Assembly: GCA_922989275.2 (NCBI GenBank)
Contig: OV277874.1
Span: forward strand, 14,992,154-15,056,153
Length of the DNA stretch: 64,000 nucleotides
Direction of reading: 5' to 3'
DNA from: Gari tellinella
Lineage: Eukaryota > Mollusca > Bivalvia > Cardiida > Psammobiidae
Under the pieces are notes generated by a model. That model did no database searches. It saw only the letters and a program-made list of their open reading frames with translations, and had not been told where the DNA came from. This document shows positions 35,701-50,000 of this stretch, one piece after another (positions within the stretch are counted from its first letter, which is position 1; each line of letters starts with the position of its first letter). Both the position numbers and the translations under genes were made by a program.

Positions 35701-38700
35701 ATGTTGTCTGCAAGACATATTTCAAAGTTAGATTTAATGCGGCGCCTGACCAGAACAGAAACTGTTAGCCAACGTGCTTTATGGTGTCATTGCGTGAAAG
35801 GGTTTAAAAGTGTAAATACGCTGTTGGGAAATACACTCTATGTTACAAAAGAAGCACAACTATACAATAATAATAGTGTCAAACAGAGTGGGTCCTGACC
35901 CAAACTGTTAGCAAACGCGCTTTATGACGTCATTGAGAGTGAAAGGGTTTAAAATTGTAAATACGCTGTTGGGAAATACACTCTATGTTACAAAAGAAGC
36001 ACAACTATACAATAATAAGAGTGTCAAACAGATTGGGTCCTGACCCAAACTGTTAGCAAACGCGCTTTATGACGTCATTGAGAGTGAAAGGGTTTAAAAT
36101 TGTAAATACATTGTTGGGAAATACACTCTATGTTTACAAAAGAAGCACAACTATACAATAATAAGAGTGTCAAACAGATTGGGTCCTGACCCAAACTGTT
36201 AGCAAACGCGCTTTATGACGTCATTGAGAGTGAAAGGGTTTAAAAGTGTAAACACGCTGTTTGGAAATACACTCTATGTTACAAAAGAAGCACAACTATA
36301 CAATAATAAGAGTGTTAGACAGTTTGGGTCCTGACCCAAACTGTTAGCAAACGCGCTTTATGACGTCATTGAGAGTGAAAGGGTTTAAAAGTGTAAATTC
36401 ATTGTTGGGAAATACACTCTATGTTACAAAAGAAGCACAACTATACAATAATAAGAGTGTCAAACAGATTGGGTCCTGACTCAAACTGTTAGCAAAAGCG
36501 CTTTATGACGTCATTGCGTGAAAGGGTTAAAGTGTAAACACGCTGTTGGGAAATACACTCTATGTTACAAAAGAAGCACAACTATACAATTATAAGATTG
36601 GGTCCTGACCCAAACTGTTAGCAAACGCGCTTTATGACGTCATTGAGAGTGAAAGGGTTTAAAAGTGTAAACACGCTGTTTGGAAATACACTCTATGTTA
36701 CAAAAGAAGCACAACTATACAATAATAAGAGTGTTAGACAGTTTGGGTCCTGACCCAAACTGTTAGCAAACGCGCTTTATGACATCATTGAGAGTAGAGT
36801 GAAAGGGTTAAAGTGTAAACACGCTGTTTGGAAATACACTATATGTTACAAAAGAAGCACAACTATACAATAATAAGAGTGTTAGACAGTTTGGGTCCTG
36901 ACCCAAACTTTTAGCAAACGCGTTTTATGACGTTATTGAGAGTGAAAGGGTTTTAAAGTGTAAACACGCTGTTTGGAAATACACTCTATGTTACAAAAGA
37001 AGCACAACTATACAATAATAAGAGTGTTAGACAGTTTTGGTCCTGATCCAAACATTTAGCAAACGCGTTTTATGACGTCATTGATAGTGAAAGGGTTTTA
37101 AAGTGTAAACACGCTGTTTGGAAATACACTCTATGTTACAAAAGAAGCACAACTATACAATAAGAAGAGTGTTAGATAGTTTGGGTCCTGACCCAAACTG
37201 TTAGCAAACGCGCTAAATATGACGTCATTGAGAGTGAAAGGGTTTTAAAGTGTTAATACACTGTTGGGAAATACGCTCTATGCTACAAATGTTGCACAAT
37301 TATACAGTGGAGAATCTGTTATTCTTTCCCGTTTAAACGCAAACGTACGCAAACGCAAAACACTAAAACGTAGAAAAGAACAACTTTTGGACAATTTTGA
37401 TAATTCTTATTTATCTTGGTGGCAAACAGTTTGGAGCCTGATCAGACGCCGTGTTACCCGGCGTCTGATCTGGCTCCAAACTGTTTGCACTGCAAATAAT
37501 AGTTTTAGCGTAAACGCGTTTATTGGGAAAGAATAACAGATTTTCCACTGTACATGAAATAACGCCTCGCATGTTGATTGCAATTCACAATGGAGAAGAC
37601 ACGATTATTTCCCACTTTTAAACGCATACGAAAAGCAAAATAAAATGCTATTAAATGTCAAAAACATTCGGGAAAATACAATTTTAACAAAAAAGTTCTA
37701 TCGATCTATTTTAAATCTTTGTGGCAAAAAGTTTTGAGCATGATCAGACGCCGAGTGTTTGCAACAAACCGCTATAAATTTCTAAAGAAATGTGTTTTTT
37801 CAACATTTGATTGCATTGCGTGTGTTTTTCGTTGTCTTTTAACGGGAAGGAATAACGTCTTCTCCGCTGCATTACACTCTACATAGGAAACCGAAACCGT
37901 TTTGTTGCCATTATGACGTCATAACCGGTCAGAAACGTCTCTGCCATAATGTCGTCTGCTTTTATGTCTAAAATTTAGAAAAATTAGGAATTTTCAATAA
38001 AAAAATTTTTTTGCGAGTGTCAAACAGTTTAAATCCTGATATTTTATGGAGTCTGATCTTAATCTTAACATTTGCATAAGTTATTTATGTCTAAACTGGA
38101 ACATATGGAATTAGATTAACCATTCTTGAAATCACAATGATACAGTTAAACTTCGATATCTTTAACTCGTTTATGTCGAACATACCCGTATTTCAAAGTT
38201 AAAACGTGGAAGCCACGTTTTAAACTTTGAAACACGGGTATGTTCAACTTAACCGAGCAATGAAGTAATGTTATTCATGTATCGAAATATCGGATAGTTC
38301 GAAGTTAGAGATATCAAAGTTCGACTGTATTTCATAAAAAGAGCTCATACCCTTAACAGAACAGATCCACTGCCGACAAGCGTTTCACAGTAGTAATCAA
38401 GGTCATTCAGAAGCTCGAAAGATTGATCGGAACCATCCATCGATTCATCGAAGCCAGTATTTCTTTGGACCAAACAGTTTGCACCAATGGAGTCCAAATA
38501 GTTCATGTAGAAATCAAAATATAATCTTGAACAAGGCGAAAAGAACCAACGTCTCACAGACTCCGCTGAAACAACAACAAATACATGAAATAGGGATATA
38601 TAGGATCTGTCATGAGTCGATGTTTAAGACAAGCTGATCTCAAACAAGTCTAGAATTGAAATGTTATTAAGCGAGCCTTGGCGAGCTTAATAACTTTTCT

Positions 38701-41063
38701 ATTCTAGACGAGTTTGAGATCAACTTGTCTTAAACATCGACGAGTGACAGATTCTTTTTCTCACATTACCAACGATTTAAGCTATTTTTTAAGCAATATG
38801 CATTTTTTGGAACCCCGGTGACGTCAAAACGCCGTTATAAATAGTGACGTTATCAAAATGATCTTACACATGTTGGAGATAAGGATATTCGTCATCGTTG
38901 TTCGCTATAGAAAACAGGGGTAGTTATGTGAGAAAATAGTAACAGAGAAGACGTTATGTTTTCCCAACTAGATTCTAACACATTTAAGTAAAAACTATCA
39001 CTTCCATTGCAAACACAGTTTGGAGTCAGATCAGACGACAAGACAACAAACTCAAATTCAAATAAATAGTAAGGATATTCAATAAGTTGTATTTTTCCGT
39101 TTTATGACAGTGCTCTTTTTCGTTTGCGTTTATCCCTTTCCCAAAAGGAATATCATTTTATCGCATTTAATTCATTCAACTACTGAAGGAAATTCAGATT
39201 AAATAATTCACAACAGCAGATGTTAAGTGCTTGTGTGGCGGCTGTAAAAAGTCGCCCCGTACTTCATTCTCAGTGTTGTTATACTTTCTGGTCCTTTGGA
39301 ATCATTGATTTCAGCGCATTTACAGTTGAAAGTTGAATTCCGCTTAAGCTGGTGCTAGGGGGCGTGAGCACTGTTGCATATTTAAGTATTGCTCATGAAC
39401 AGACTCAAATAAACCGAGTCTGCAATTTTCAGTATTTGCTTTGTTTTCTGTGCTTTCAAAGGATCTCCCCTTATTCAGATTATATAGTTCCTATTTTAAC
39501 TGCCATGGTGTAGTGCCTTGAGTTTAGATTTATTTTTGTTTAAAGTTTAAACGGTAAAGAATAACGTGTCCCGTTTGTATTTTCCACTTTATACCTACTA
39601 TAATGTGCCTTTGGAACACTGGACGCCCTGGATTTCATTATATACCCATCATCCGTGCGACATGCCGCTGTTTTGTCTTCAAATCTGACCTTTACCGGAT
39701 CACCGTCATGCTTAGCGCCCAAACTGAAGAGTAAATAGACAATAATTATGTTACCCCTTAACCCTTTACCCAATAGCCTGTTTCGGGTATTGAAGACATA
39801 TGACCGCTTACAAGTACCTACAGTGGAGAAAACGTTATTCTTTCCCAATAAACGCGTTTACGCTAAAACTATTATTTCCACTGCAAACAGTTTGGAGCCA
39901 GATCAGACGCCGGGTAACCCGGCGTCTGATCAGGCTCCAAACTGTTTGCCACCAAGATAAACATGAATTATCAGAATTGTCAAAAAGTTGTACTTTTCTA
40001 CGTTTTAATGTTTTGCGTTTGCGTACGTTTGCGTTTAAACGGGAAATAATAACAGATTCTCCACTGTACGTAAACTTGAATAGGTTGAAGCTTTACTTTT
40101 AGCCTGCTTTATACCACCATCTGCAGAACATAAAAAGTATTTGTAATGATACATGACTTCATAAATTTGAACTACTTTCTTCAGTAGAGGAATGAATTAA
40201 ACGCAATAAAACACGTTTCTTTTCGAAAAAATGTTAAACCGAATTCCTTTTAACCGAACGTCCCCAAATTGATTTGAAGAACATCCAATCTAATGGCCTA
40301 AAGTAATCGAATGAGTCCGTTCTGTGTTTATTTACGATAAATACACGAACTTTATTAAATAGTTGAACGATTATACTTTCATAATACACGAACTATTTCT
40401 AGTGTTTTTCTCTAATATGTTCTTTAATTTCGACTATAAACTACATGTACAATGTTTTACCATATTATTTTCACATAGACTCTTACTTCTCAATCAATCC
40501 GAGTGTTGAAAAATTGTACGAGAATAGTTATCTCAAGAATCATGTCATTTAAAACAGTTACCTGTGATAGAGACATACAGTGGAGAATCTGTTATTCTGA
40601 CGTCATTGGTGACGTCATACAGTGGAGAGTCTGTTATTCTTTCCCGTTTAAACGCAAACGTACGCAAACGCAAAACACTTAAACGTAGAAAAGAACAAAT
40701 TTTGGACAATTCTGATATTTCATGTTTATCTTGGTGGCAAACAGTTTGGAGCCTGATCAGACGCCGGGTTACTCGGCGTCTGATCTGGCTCCAAACTGTT
40801 TGAATTGGAAATAATAGTTTTAGCGTAAACACGTTTATTGGGAAAGAATAACACATTCTCCACTGTATGTTGATGAACGAATTAATACTCTCTGATATGT
40901 GGTAAACACATACCTGTGGGCAAGCTCGTGAGAAGCTATAAGGCTCACATATGCAATATTGCCATGGTCTTCTATGATAGAATAACTTCTGTTACTGCAC
41001 ATGCTCTGTAAATGTGTTAACCCCAACGTATTAACACTTCCTGTAATACAGAGATATTATTAC

Positions 41064-41094
<31 letters not shown>

Positions 41095-44000
41095 CCAGAT
41101 TGATATAGAGCTCTTTTCATACAGGAGTTTTGCGTGCAAAAGCGCTTCACATGAAATTATATAAATCTACTTACAAAGCGAGAAAAGACAAATAACTATA
41201 TTTAGATCTAAAATAAACATGATACCGTATGGAAACTATGTAAAATAAAATTCCGAACATGGTTAATTCTTTCAATATAATACCAAAACATTTATAAAAG
41301 TTGTTATCATAAGTTTGTAAAATAAACTTTAAAATGAGTCAGGTATCTAAAAGATCAATGGCATGATTAAAAATAGTGATTTAAAAGTCATTGTTGTCCC
41401 ACCCACAGCTGAATTATTATTATTATTATTATTTTTAAATATTTTATTTCTCGATGTACATACACAAACAAAGAGATAAACAAAACGACACATTTATATA
41501 TAGTACCTATTAGTTCTAAATTAATGTATTTTCTTTCTGTTTATGTACAATCAGGACTTATTTATATAAAGTCAGAAAAGAAGAGTGGCGAGAGAGAGAA
41601 GAGCAGAAAGTTTGAGAATAGAATAAAGTTTCACTCTTTAATCTACCGTCGATTTGTAAATATTAAAGGTTCAACTGCATTTTGTCCCATTTTCCGTTAT
41701 GCTGTTCTACTTTATTTTTTGCTGTTGCAATCATTCGTTCTATGTTTTCAGCATGTTTCAGATATTTTTTAAAAGTTTGGAATAAAGGAATTGTTTTTGC
41801 ATATAAATGAAATATTTTGCGTAAATCAGTATGGTTTTTAATAAAGTTGCGAAACTACACCAATCGGTATATAGGCCGTGAGCCGGAGGGGTTGGTTGGT
41901 ACCAATCGGGTGAATAAGGTTCACTATGATTTTCGGAAAGATCAATGTGTGACTAGTTAAGAAATGTATGATAGCAGTAAAATCATGGCAGCTTTGTTGA
42001 CTTTTTAGGCATTTTTGTTACCCCACCCACCAAGTTTAACATTGCAAAAGGACCATCATTATCACAATCATACTTTTGGTAATGCATGGATTTTTATTGA
42101 AGCATCATATTGAAAATGTATTGTAAAATGCCACTTGACATTATTGGAATTGTTTAAGTAATTTACTTTGGCAAAAAGGCATATTTGTTACCCCACCCAC
42201 CAAGTTTTACATTGTAAAAGGACCATCATTATAACAATCATACTTTTGGTAATGCATGCATTTTTATTGAAGTATCATATTGAAAATGTTTTGAAACATG
42301 TCATTAGACATTATTTGAATTGTTGAAGTAATTTACTCTAGCAAAAAAAAAATATTTGTTACCCCACCCAACAAGTTTAATATTGTAAAAGGACAATCAT
42401 AATCACAATCATACTCTTGGTAGCGCATGCATTTTTATTGAAGCATCATTATAAAAATGTATTGTAACATGCAATTAGACATCATTGGAATTGTTTAAGT
42501 AATTTACTCTAGCAAAAAAGGCATTTTTGTTACCCCACCCACCAAGTTTAACATTGTAAAAGGACCATCATTATCACACTCATACATTTGGTCATGCATA
42601 CGTTTTTTTGAAGCATCACATTAAAAAAGTATTGTAACGTGCCATTAGGCATTATTGGAATTGTTTAAGTAATTTACTTAAGCGAAAACAATAAATTACG
42701 TCATCCTTTTCATAACGAAAAATCCCTGCTTTGGCTCCTGGAATCTATTGATGCAGGTGGCATAATTAAAGTAATCGCCCTGTTCGTTCGTACGAAGTCA
42801 ACCATATCTTAACATTTTATCTAGCATGAAAACAGCTCACTAGAATGATTTTACACTTCTACAGTTGTTGCCTTGAACCATTCCCAGCTATGTTTGAGCT
42901 ATTTCTTCGTAAAATAGATTTTACCGTTTCTTCAGAGTTATTACTTCTTTCTGGAATGATTTGATCATTGCATACTGAAAACATTGAACCTTTCGAAATC
43001 CAGGAATATCACCAAAGCTCGGTTTGGCCTTGGACTTGACCTAATTTGGACCTTGAAAAACAATCAGAATAAACAGTACTGCTAAGGGTGCCTCCGGGGT
43101 TCACTTGAAGCAGTAATGTTCTAAGACATTGTTACTCTCTTCTTATGCTAAGGCTAATATTGTACAAATCCTTGACTCCTGCAATTTTCAAATATACCTA
43201 CTAGCACATAACAGATGAAAAACATATATTTCGGGTCAAAGGATTTAAGTTTAAAGGCAATCTATTGGCTTTAACTTACAAACCATTGACAACAGTGTTA
43301 TGAAAATGTCTAAACATATAGTCGGCATTGACGAATAATCAATGCATTACAACCACTGACGTGTAGGTTGTAATTCTTATATAAGAATACCAATTCTCAC
43401 ATCTCCTTCACTCTCAATGTTTTCAGCCTCTTCCAGTGGATGTTCTTCATCATCTGATTCTGTACTAGTTGCCTGATTATCACAGTTAGGGAGTTTGCAC
43501 ATGTTCGTACTATTCAAACCATAAGAAATGCATACACATTTAGGCAAAGTACATTTACTAGCACAGCTTCCCGCTAGTAGGTCAAGCATCTACGTCGGAC
43601 CTGTTTACTATCCAGCAAGTCGTCTAAAAGCTGATCAATCTCACCCTCTTTCACAACTTTCCATCCTCTTCCTACAGGGCTTGGAATATCATCGACTCCA
43701 AATAGTAGCCTTGAGGTTAGCTCTGAAAGTGTGCTTATCTAAAACAGTCCAGACATTCCTATCTTGTTGTATTGTTGTGGGTTAATTGTCATACGGAATT
43801 GTTTCTCTTTGTTAGAACGAGATTACCCCCTCTTCTAAGAACTAAAATTAAATGAAGACGGGTAGTTGGTTTTGATCTCATTTGCTGTTTTGCAAAGGAC
43901 GAAATTAGTCAAAATCATCTGCGCGAAGTCATCGTCATCATCGCGTCTCATCATTTCCCCATCATTCACTGGCGCTTTATGACCCATTTTGTGGCGCAGT

Positions 44001-47000
44001 GCCGTAAACCAAAATAATTTATCCATCCATCCAGGCATGAGTTGTAGCTGGTGGCGCTCTATCTTACCCTATGTGGTACATAATAAGCCGTACCGCTGAT
44101 CATTCACTTTTGCTGATGACGCTTACAGGGCATAGAGCTGACGTTTATATCTCAAGTCTGTATATCAAAGCAGGAGGGGTACCCCTTTCCTATTCAAATT
44201 CTGGGAACATTTTTTAGCTTCAGCATTACCATTCATCAATTTCAGTGTGCGTGTTTTATTCTTACCAGCAAATGCGCTGACCGTGTCACAACATGTTAAA
44301 CCATACATTCAATTCAGTGACTTGCAAACATCAGTGTCAATCGCGTCCTCAATTTTCAGGATATCATATATAACTTGTGCGTGTCTTTGTCCAGCATTTC
44401 TTAAAAACGTTCATTTGCTTCTTCTTGGCTGCTTCAAAGACCCTGTACCTCCTCGCACCCATTGTTTTTTTATTTTGAAGCATTTGATTTCAACGTAAGG
44501 TGTGATATTTCCCTCTGTAACCTAGGGGCCTCCGTGGCCTAGTGGTATAGTGACTGTGACTTACATCACTTAGCTCCCCACCGCTGTGAGTTCGAATCCC
44601 AGTAGGGTCGTTCAGATTTCTCATGTTGGGAAGCCTTCCAGCTGGCTAACGGAAGGTCGATGGTTCTACCCAGTTGTCGATTTGTGCCTGAAACAGTGCA
44701 TAAAGGACTTCTGGGGTCTTCCTCCACCTATAATTAGCTGGATGTCGCGATATGACTGAAATACTGTTGAAAGCGACGTAAATAAAAAATTCAAATCAAA
44801 TCCTCTGTAACCTTTGACTGTGCTCAGTTTTCATCCATTGATGCACCAGGAATGCTATAAAAATATTATTATTGACCATATTGCTTAAGAAGCGTCTCCC
44901 CTGTATATATCTATTATATCACTGTCACTGCCGCCTCGAGTACCATCGATAGAATAGTGCTTGCGCAGCCACAAAAATGCATTGGTATATTTTGACTCTC
45001 TATACGAGGTTCATTCCGTCAATCACAGAGACAGTTTTTTTCGGGACACCTTCAGCTAAGCCAAGCGTTTTCTGTTAGCTCAATGCAAATGCAGCATTGT
45101 TGGATTTCTTAGCAAACCATTTGATGTTGAGAAAGACTATTGCCAAAGAGCAATAAGTAAAATAATGAAATTTATCCGGAGATTGCGTGTGTGTGCCATA
45201 ACTATGATGCGACCGAACAAAAGCATTATCAGCTATAAGAACTGCCAGTCTTCCACTGGATTTCACTTTCATGCTGCTTGAGGTCTAAACTTTGTTGCTC
45301 TTCATTCCATCGTGGTTGTTCTCCTTTAAATTGTGCATACGAGCATTGACCAATAGCATCATTTACCAATCGCATGCGCACTCAGAAGGTCTTTTGCGAT
45401 GCCTCAAGGTACTGCATTAACGGTGGATATGCTAATCAGATCTTGATTTATTTCTTATGGGTTGAACCAACCTCTTATAAGATATGTTACTTTAGTAACG
45501 TTTTCCTCGTATTTCTGCATTTGTGACCTTTTCAGCTGTGTGTGAGAGTTCTCGTGTTTCGTATCTTCAAGAATGTCTCTAAATTGGCTGATAGATGCAC
45601 TGTTATATAGTAACGCTTGGTGGCACCAATGTTCAAGCGGAAGTGTATGGTCCCAATGCGAGTTTGTGTGTCCTCATTGACAGTGATCTCTGTGGTATTA
45701 TCAAGGTAAACACAAGGTTGGGTGATATGGATAGATTATGAATGGTACAAGGCGACAACTGTATATGTATCCAAGTATTTGATTAAGCGGTGCTAGACGA
45801 AAAGATAAAATCTATTTAACCTTGACATAGCACATAAAACATATTCTTAGTCCACAATAAGGTCAAGGTCAATGCCAAATTAAGTTTTGTTGATACTCGT
45901 TGATTGGGAATTATCGAATGTAACAATTGTGCAAGTCTCAAAGCATTCTAATAAAAGTTGTTAATGCTAGATGAAACGGTAAAATCTAGTTAACCAATAA
46001 ACATCCCTTATAACAAGTCCGAATTCAGTCACGGTCAAGGTCAAAATGGAGGTTGGGTGATATGGGTGAACTGAGAATGATTATAAGCCATAACTGTGAA
46101 AGTTTCATAGCATTCTAGTAAGCGGTAATAATGCTAGACGATGCGGTAAAATCTAGTTAACCAATAAAACAGCCCTTATAACATATTTTAGTTCCAAATT
46201 CGGTGAAGGTCAAGGTCAAAACTGAGGTAAGGTGATATGGTTGAATTGGCAATGATCAAAAGCAGCAAGTATCAAATCATTCTTATATGCGGTATTGATG
46301 CTAGACGAAACAGTAAAATCTAGTTAACCAATAAACAACCCTAATAACATATTCGTTGACAAAATTCGGTCAAGGTCAATGTCAAACTGAGGTTGGATGA
46401 TATGGTTGTATTGGGAATTACCCTAACCAACAACTGTTTAAGTACCAAAGCATTTTATTACACGGTGTTATTGCTACAAGAATCGGTAAAATCTGTTTAA
46501 CTCGTACGCACCGCCAGTAGGATCACCATATGCCATCCACATCAAAAGACATTTGTCTAAAGGCATAAAAGGTGATTTTTTCGTTTAAAAAGGTGATAAA
46601 AATTTGGTTTTAACTAAAGTTAAAACCTTAAATAATGTCAATAACATTTAATGGCATGTTGCAATACCCGTTTTGATATTAGGCACCAATAAAAATGCAT
46701 GCAGTACAAAAAGTACGATTGTGATAACAATGATCCTTTTACAACGTTAACTCGGTGGGTGGGGTAACAAAAATGCCTCAAAAGCCAACAAAGCTGCCAT
46801 GAATTTACTGCTATCATACATTTCCTAAAAGCAGAGGGTTTGGGCTTCCTGAAAATCATAGTGAACCTTATTCACCCGAATGGTACCCGTACCTCAAATT
46901 TCAGGTGCCTGGCTCACGGCCTAATATCCAAATGATATTAGCATGTAGTTTAATTTTATATTTAATTGTTTATAGTTAAGGTATACCTCTAGATTAGTCC

Positions 47001-50000
47001 ACAATGCTCTGGGATATTGACACTCCCAGAATATGTGTTTATTTGATTCTATGTGCATGGCACAGAAGTCACACAAGCTTGAATTTTCTAGTTTACATTT
47101 GTACAGGAATTTTTTATTTGGTATAATTCGCATTACATATCTATATTGAAAAGCTCGTATTTTTGTATCGATTATGGCTTTGAATGGTACGCTGTGCTCA
47201 CTATTCCAGTTGATATGTGTGTTTTCCTCTTCCTATTTAATATGAAGTTTTATTATGTTTTTATTTTGCATTTCTTTTATCATTTTATTGTACATAAATT
47301 TATTATTACTGTTGGGCTTTTGGACTTGTTGTTTTAAATTTGACCTTATATTTCATTATCAGTTATTGTCAAGACGTTCGGTTACCCTAACCCTAATGCT
47401 AGAGCCCAAAGCTTGATATGTGTTTTATCGGGCGTTCTATGAGGCGACAGTGTCTTTAGCCGGACACTAGTTAAGGCATGAACAAAATATACAGACTATA
47501 TGAAATATATAATAATTTTCCTTGGGCTATCTTGCCTGATGATTGAGCATGAAACTACATAAAAACTATAAAAATCGATGAAACTAACTAAAAGTGGATG
47601 AGCTACTTTGCCCACAAAACTAATAACTATAATCAATATTCCGTACTCTCAAACTGTTTGAGCACAGTACAGGCTGGACCGTTAACTTATGGATGCTCAG
47701 CGTTGTTTCTGCTGAGCTACAATACGGCGAACTGATGCTGAGCGCTATTGCTCAGTGTTGGTGTACAGTGGAGAATCTGTTATTCTTTCCCGTTTAAACG
47801 CAAACGTACGCAAACGCAAAGCACTAAAACGTAGAAAATAACAACTTTTGGACAATTCTGATAATTCTTGTTTATCTTGGTGGCAAACAGTTTGGAGCTT
47901 ACCCGGCGTCTGATCTGGCTCCAAACTGTTTGCACTGCAAATAATAGTTTTAGCGTAAACGCGTTTATTGGGAAAGAATAACAGATTCTCCACTGTAGCT
48001 GATGATAACTGTACATGTAACACCAGCGCTATCTTCAAGAAGACTGCTCACTACTCGGCCTTGTTGAACCTATGATCTCGAACAATTGCTCAGCGTTGTC
48101 TCTGCTGAACTACCAAACTTTGTTTCACTACAGCTCTATAACATCAATGTTCCATATTGTCATGGAACCTCTATGACGTATCGTCGATCTGTAGCAAACC
48201 TTCACTCTTGAATAATAACTGTTTTCAGTCCCATACAAATCGCAATGATCTGAAGCAACTTACTAACGAGCTATCATCAAAAGTAAGCTATCCCGTTAAT
48301 AGCTTGTGGAGATAGTTGTCGTGTGAACGAATTAGCAATCTCCCTGATTTCAATTTCCCTACTGTTTATATTCACCGACCGTCTAACATTGAATAGTTTT
48401 TTCAATATGCATAAATTAGTCTAAATTGTTGATTATTCCTAATAATTAAGAAAATGCAAACTTTTACTTTTACACAAGCAAGTTATAAACTTTAGTTATG
48501 TTAAAATTTCCACTACAGAAAAATAATTACTTTAAAGCTTATTTGAAAGATAATACACAAAATTCAGCTTTTGGTATCCAAAGGGTAAATAATTACATTA
48601 GACAAAGAACAAAAACGTACACCGTGCGTTATCTTCGCACTGTCTCTACATAAATCAACTGTGTTTAAGAGGCTTAATAACTACACACAGATTATTTCTG
48701 ACAGTTATGTTGTTTGGTTTCAGCTTTTTTTGAGTTATACCCTTCATTTTCTGACCTAATAAATACACATCACCAGGCGGTGATGCGCTACACGATGTTG
48801 TATTCAGCTTTTGACGTTCTTGGTGGAAACAGTCGATCTCACGAGCGCTTTGGTGCTCGTGAGATCGGCCTTTTCCGTCAATAAGGTAAAACGCTGAATA
48901 CAACGTCCTGTAGCGAACCCCCAGTGGTAATGTGTTTATTATATGTTTTAAATATACACACATAACTAAATTAAATGCTCTAGTAAGTATTTACGCAAAA
49001 CATTATGTGATATTCAGAGCAGAATAAACGAGCATTTAATGATAGGTTGTACATGTTCGTGTATGTGAAGTCACGTTTATCGAAAACGGGGTTTGATAAA
49101 TGTTTTTCTCGGGTATGTCTGTCCCAATGTATATGGGACATACATGGTCACCACGTGACATCGAATGTCCAATGGGATAACAAGAAAAGTGTAGAAGGTG
49201 AGGCACATGACATTATGGTAATTTTATACATCTTTTTTATTTTATTCGTCTAAAACGGGAATATAATTATGTACCTTCATGTGCTAAATTACTCGCCGTT
49301 AACCCCATCACGTGATCACAATTAGACAACGGTCCTTGTCTGTTTGACCAATCAGCAAGCGCCTTGAGAGACTTCTCAGATACTACTGGTCCTTCTGATG
49401 CTATTTTTGTATTCAGATCCGCCCACGGAGACATTTTTGGATCCTGAAGAAAAAATGAATGACAGCATCGACCTGATTTCGTAGCATAGCGTCTGATCTG
49501 GATCAATACTCTGTGACACACATAACGATATGACATTTGTGAGTTTACCCAAGGCTGATATATAAAATTCACATTTGGGATTTAAAAGCAACTGGTTAAA
49601 GCAGATGACTTCATGGCAGTGAATGAGTTCAATGCATTCTCAGGCCCCCAAAAGGTACTACACTTTAAATTATATTCTGTTTCCACCTAACAATAACACC
49701 AATGGTAGTTTTCGGCTGATTTCAACAAATACCTTTCTCACTTTTTGTTTTTATAAATAGCTCAAAACAGCAGATTAGCAAACCTTATCTGACATAACAG
49801 TGATTTATTTATTTTGTTGTTGTTGATTGTCTCAAATTATCGCATAACGTCGCATTCAGTTTACGTGACGTCATTGAAGTATGTTATTGGTCGTATTCGA
49901 ATCATCGAGTTTGATGTCAACGAAAAGTGGGCGGAGCAAACGGGCGAAGATTTACTGATGTCAACGATTTTGGCCCGACTCGAATAGAAATTGTAGTCAA

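Larger units (their letters stand above)
41872..46923 (-). mobile_element. 5-kb terminal-inverted-repeat element with decayed coding region
   Basis: TAGGCCGTGAGCC at 41872 is mirrored by GGCTCACGGCCTA at 46923. The mirrored ends continue for about 190 bases (GGGTGAATAAGGTTCACTAT, GTATGATAGCAGTAAA, TTTGTTACCCCACCCACC). Inside: a 171-bp array, a broken minus-strand coding region, a SINE and a second ~170-bp array. It fills most of intron 7. Superfamily unknown. Confidence 0.7.

Noticed and set aside
44524..44610. tRNA gene
   Set aside because: Only the promoter boxes of a SINE; no acceptor stem, and the unit has a SINE body, tail and target duplication.
45705..46520. Nuclear-receptor response elements (AGGTCAAGGTCA)
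   Set aside because: The motif is part of a dispersed tandem unit also seen as TGACCTTGACCTTTGACC at 2607; nothing links it to gene control.
47385..47400. Telomere-like ACCCTAACCCTAA
   Set aside because: Just two units, no array.
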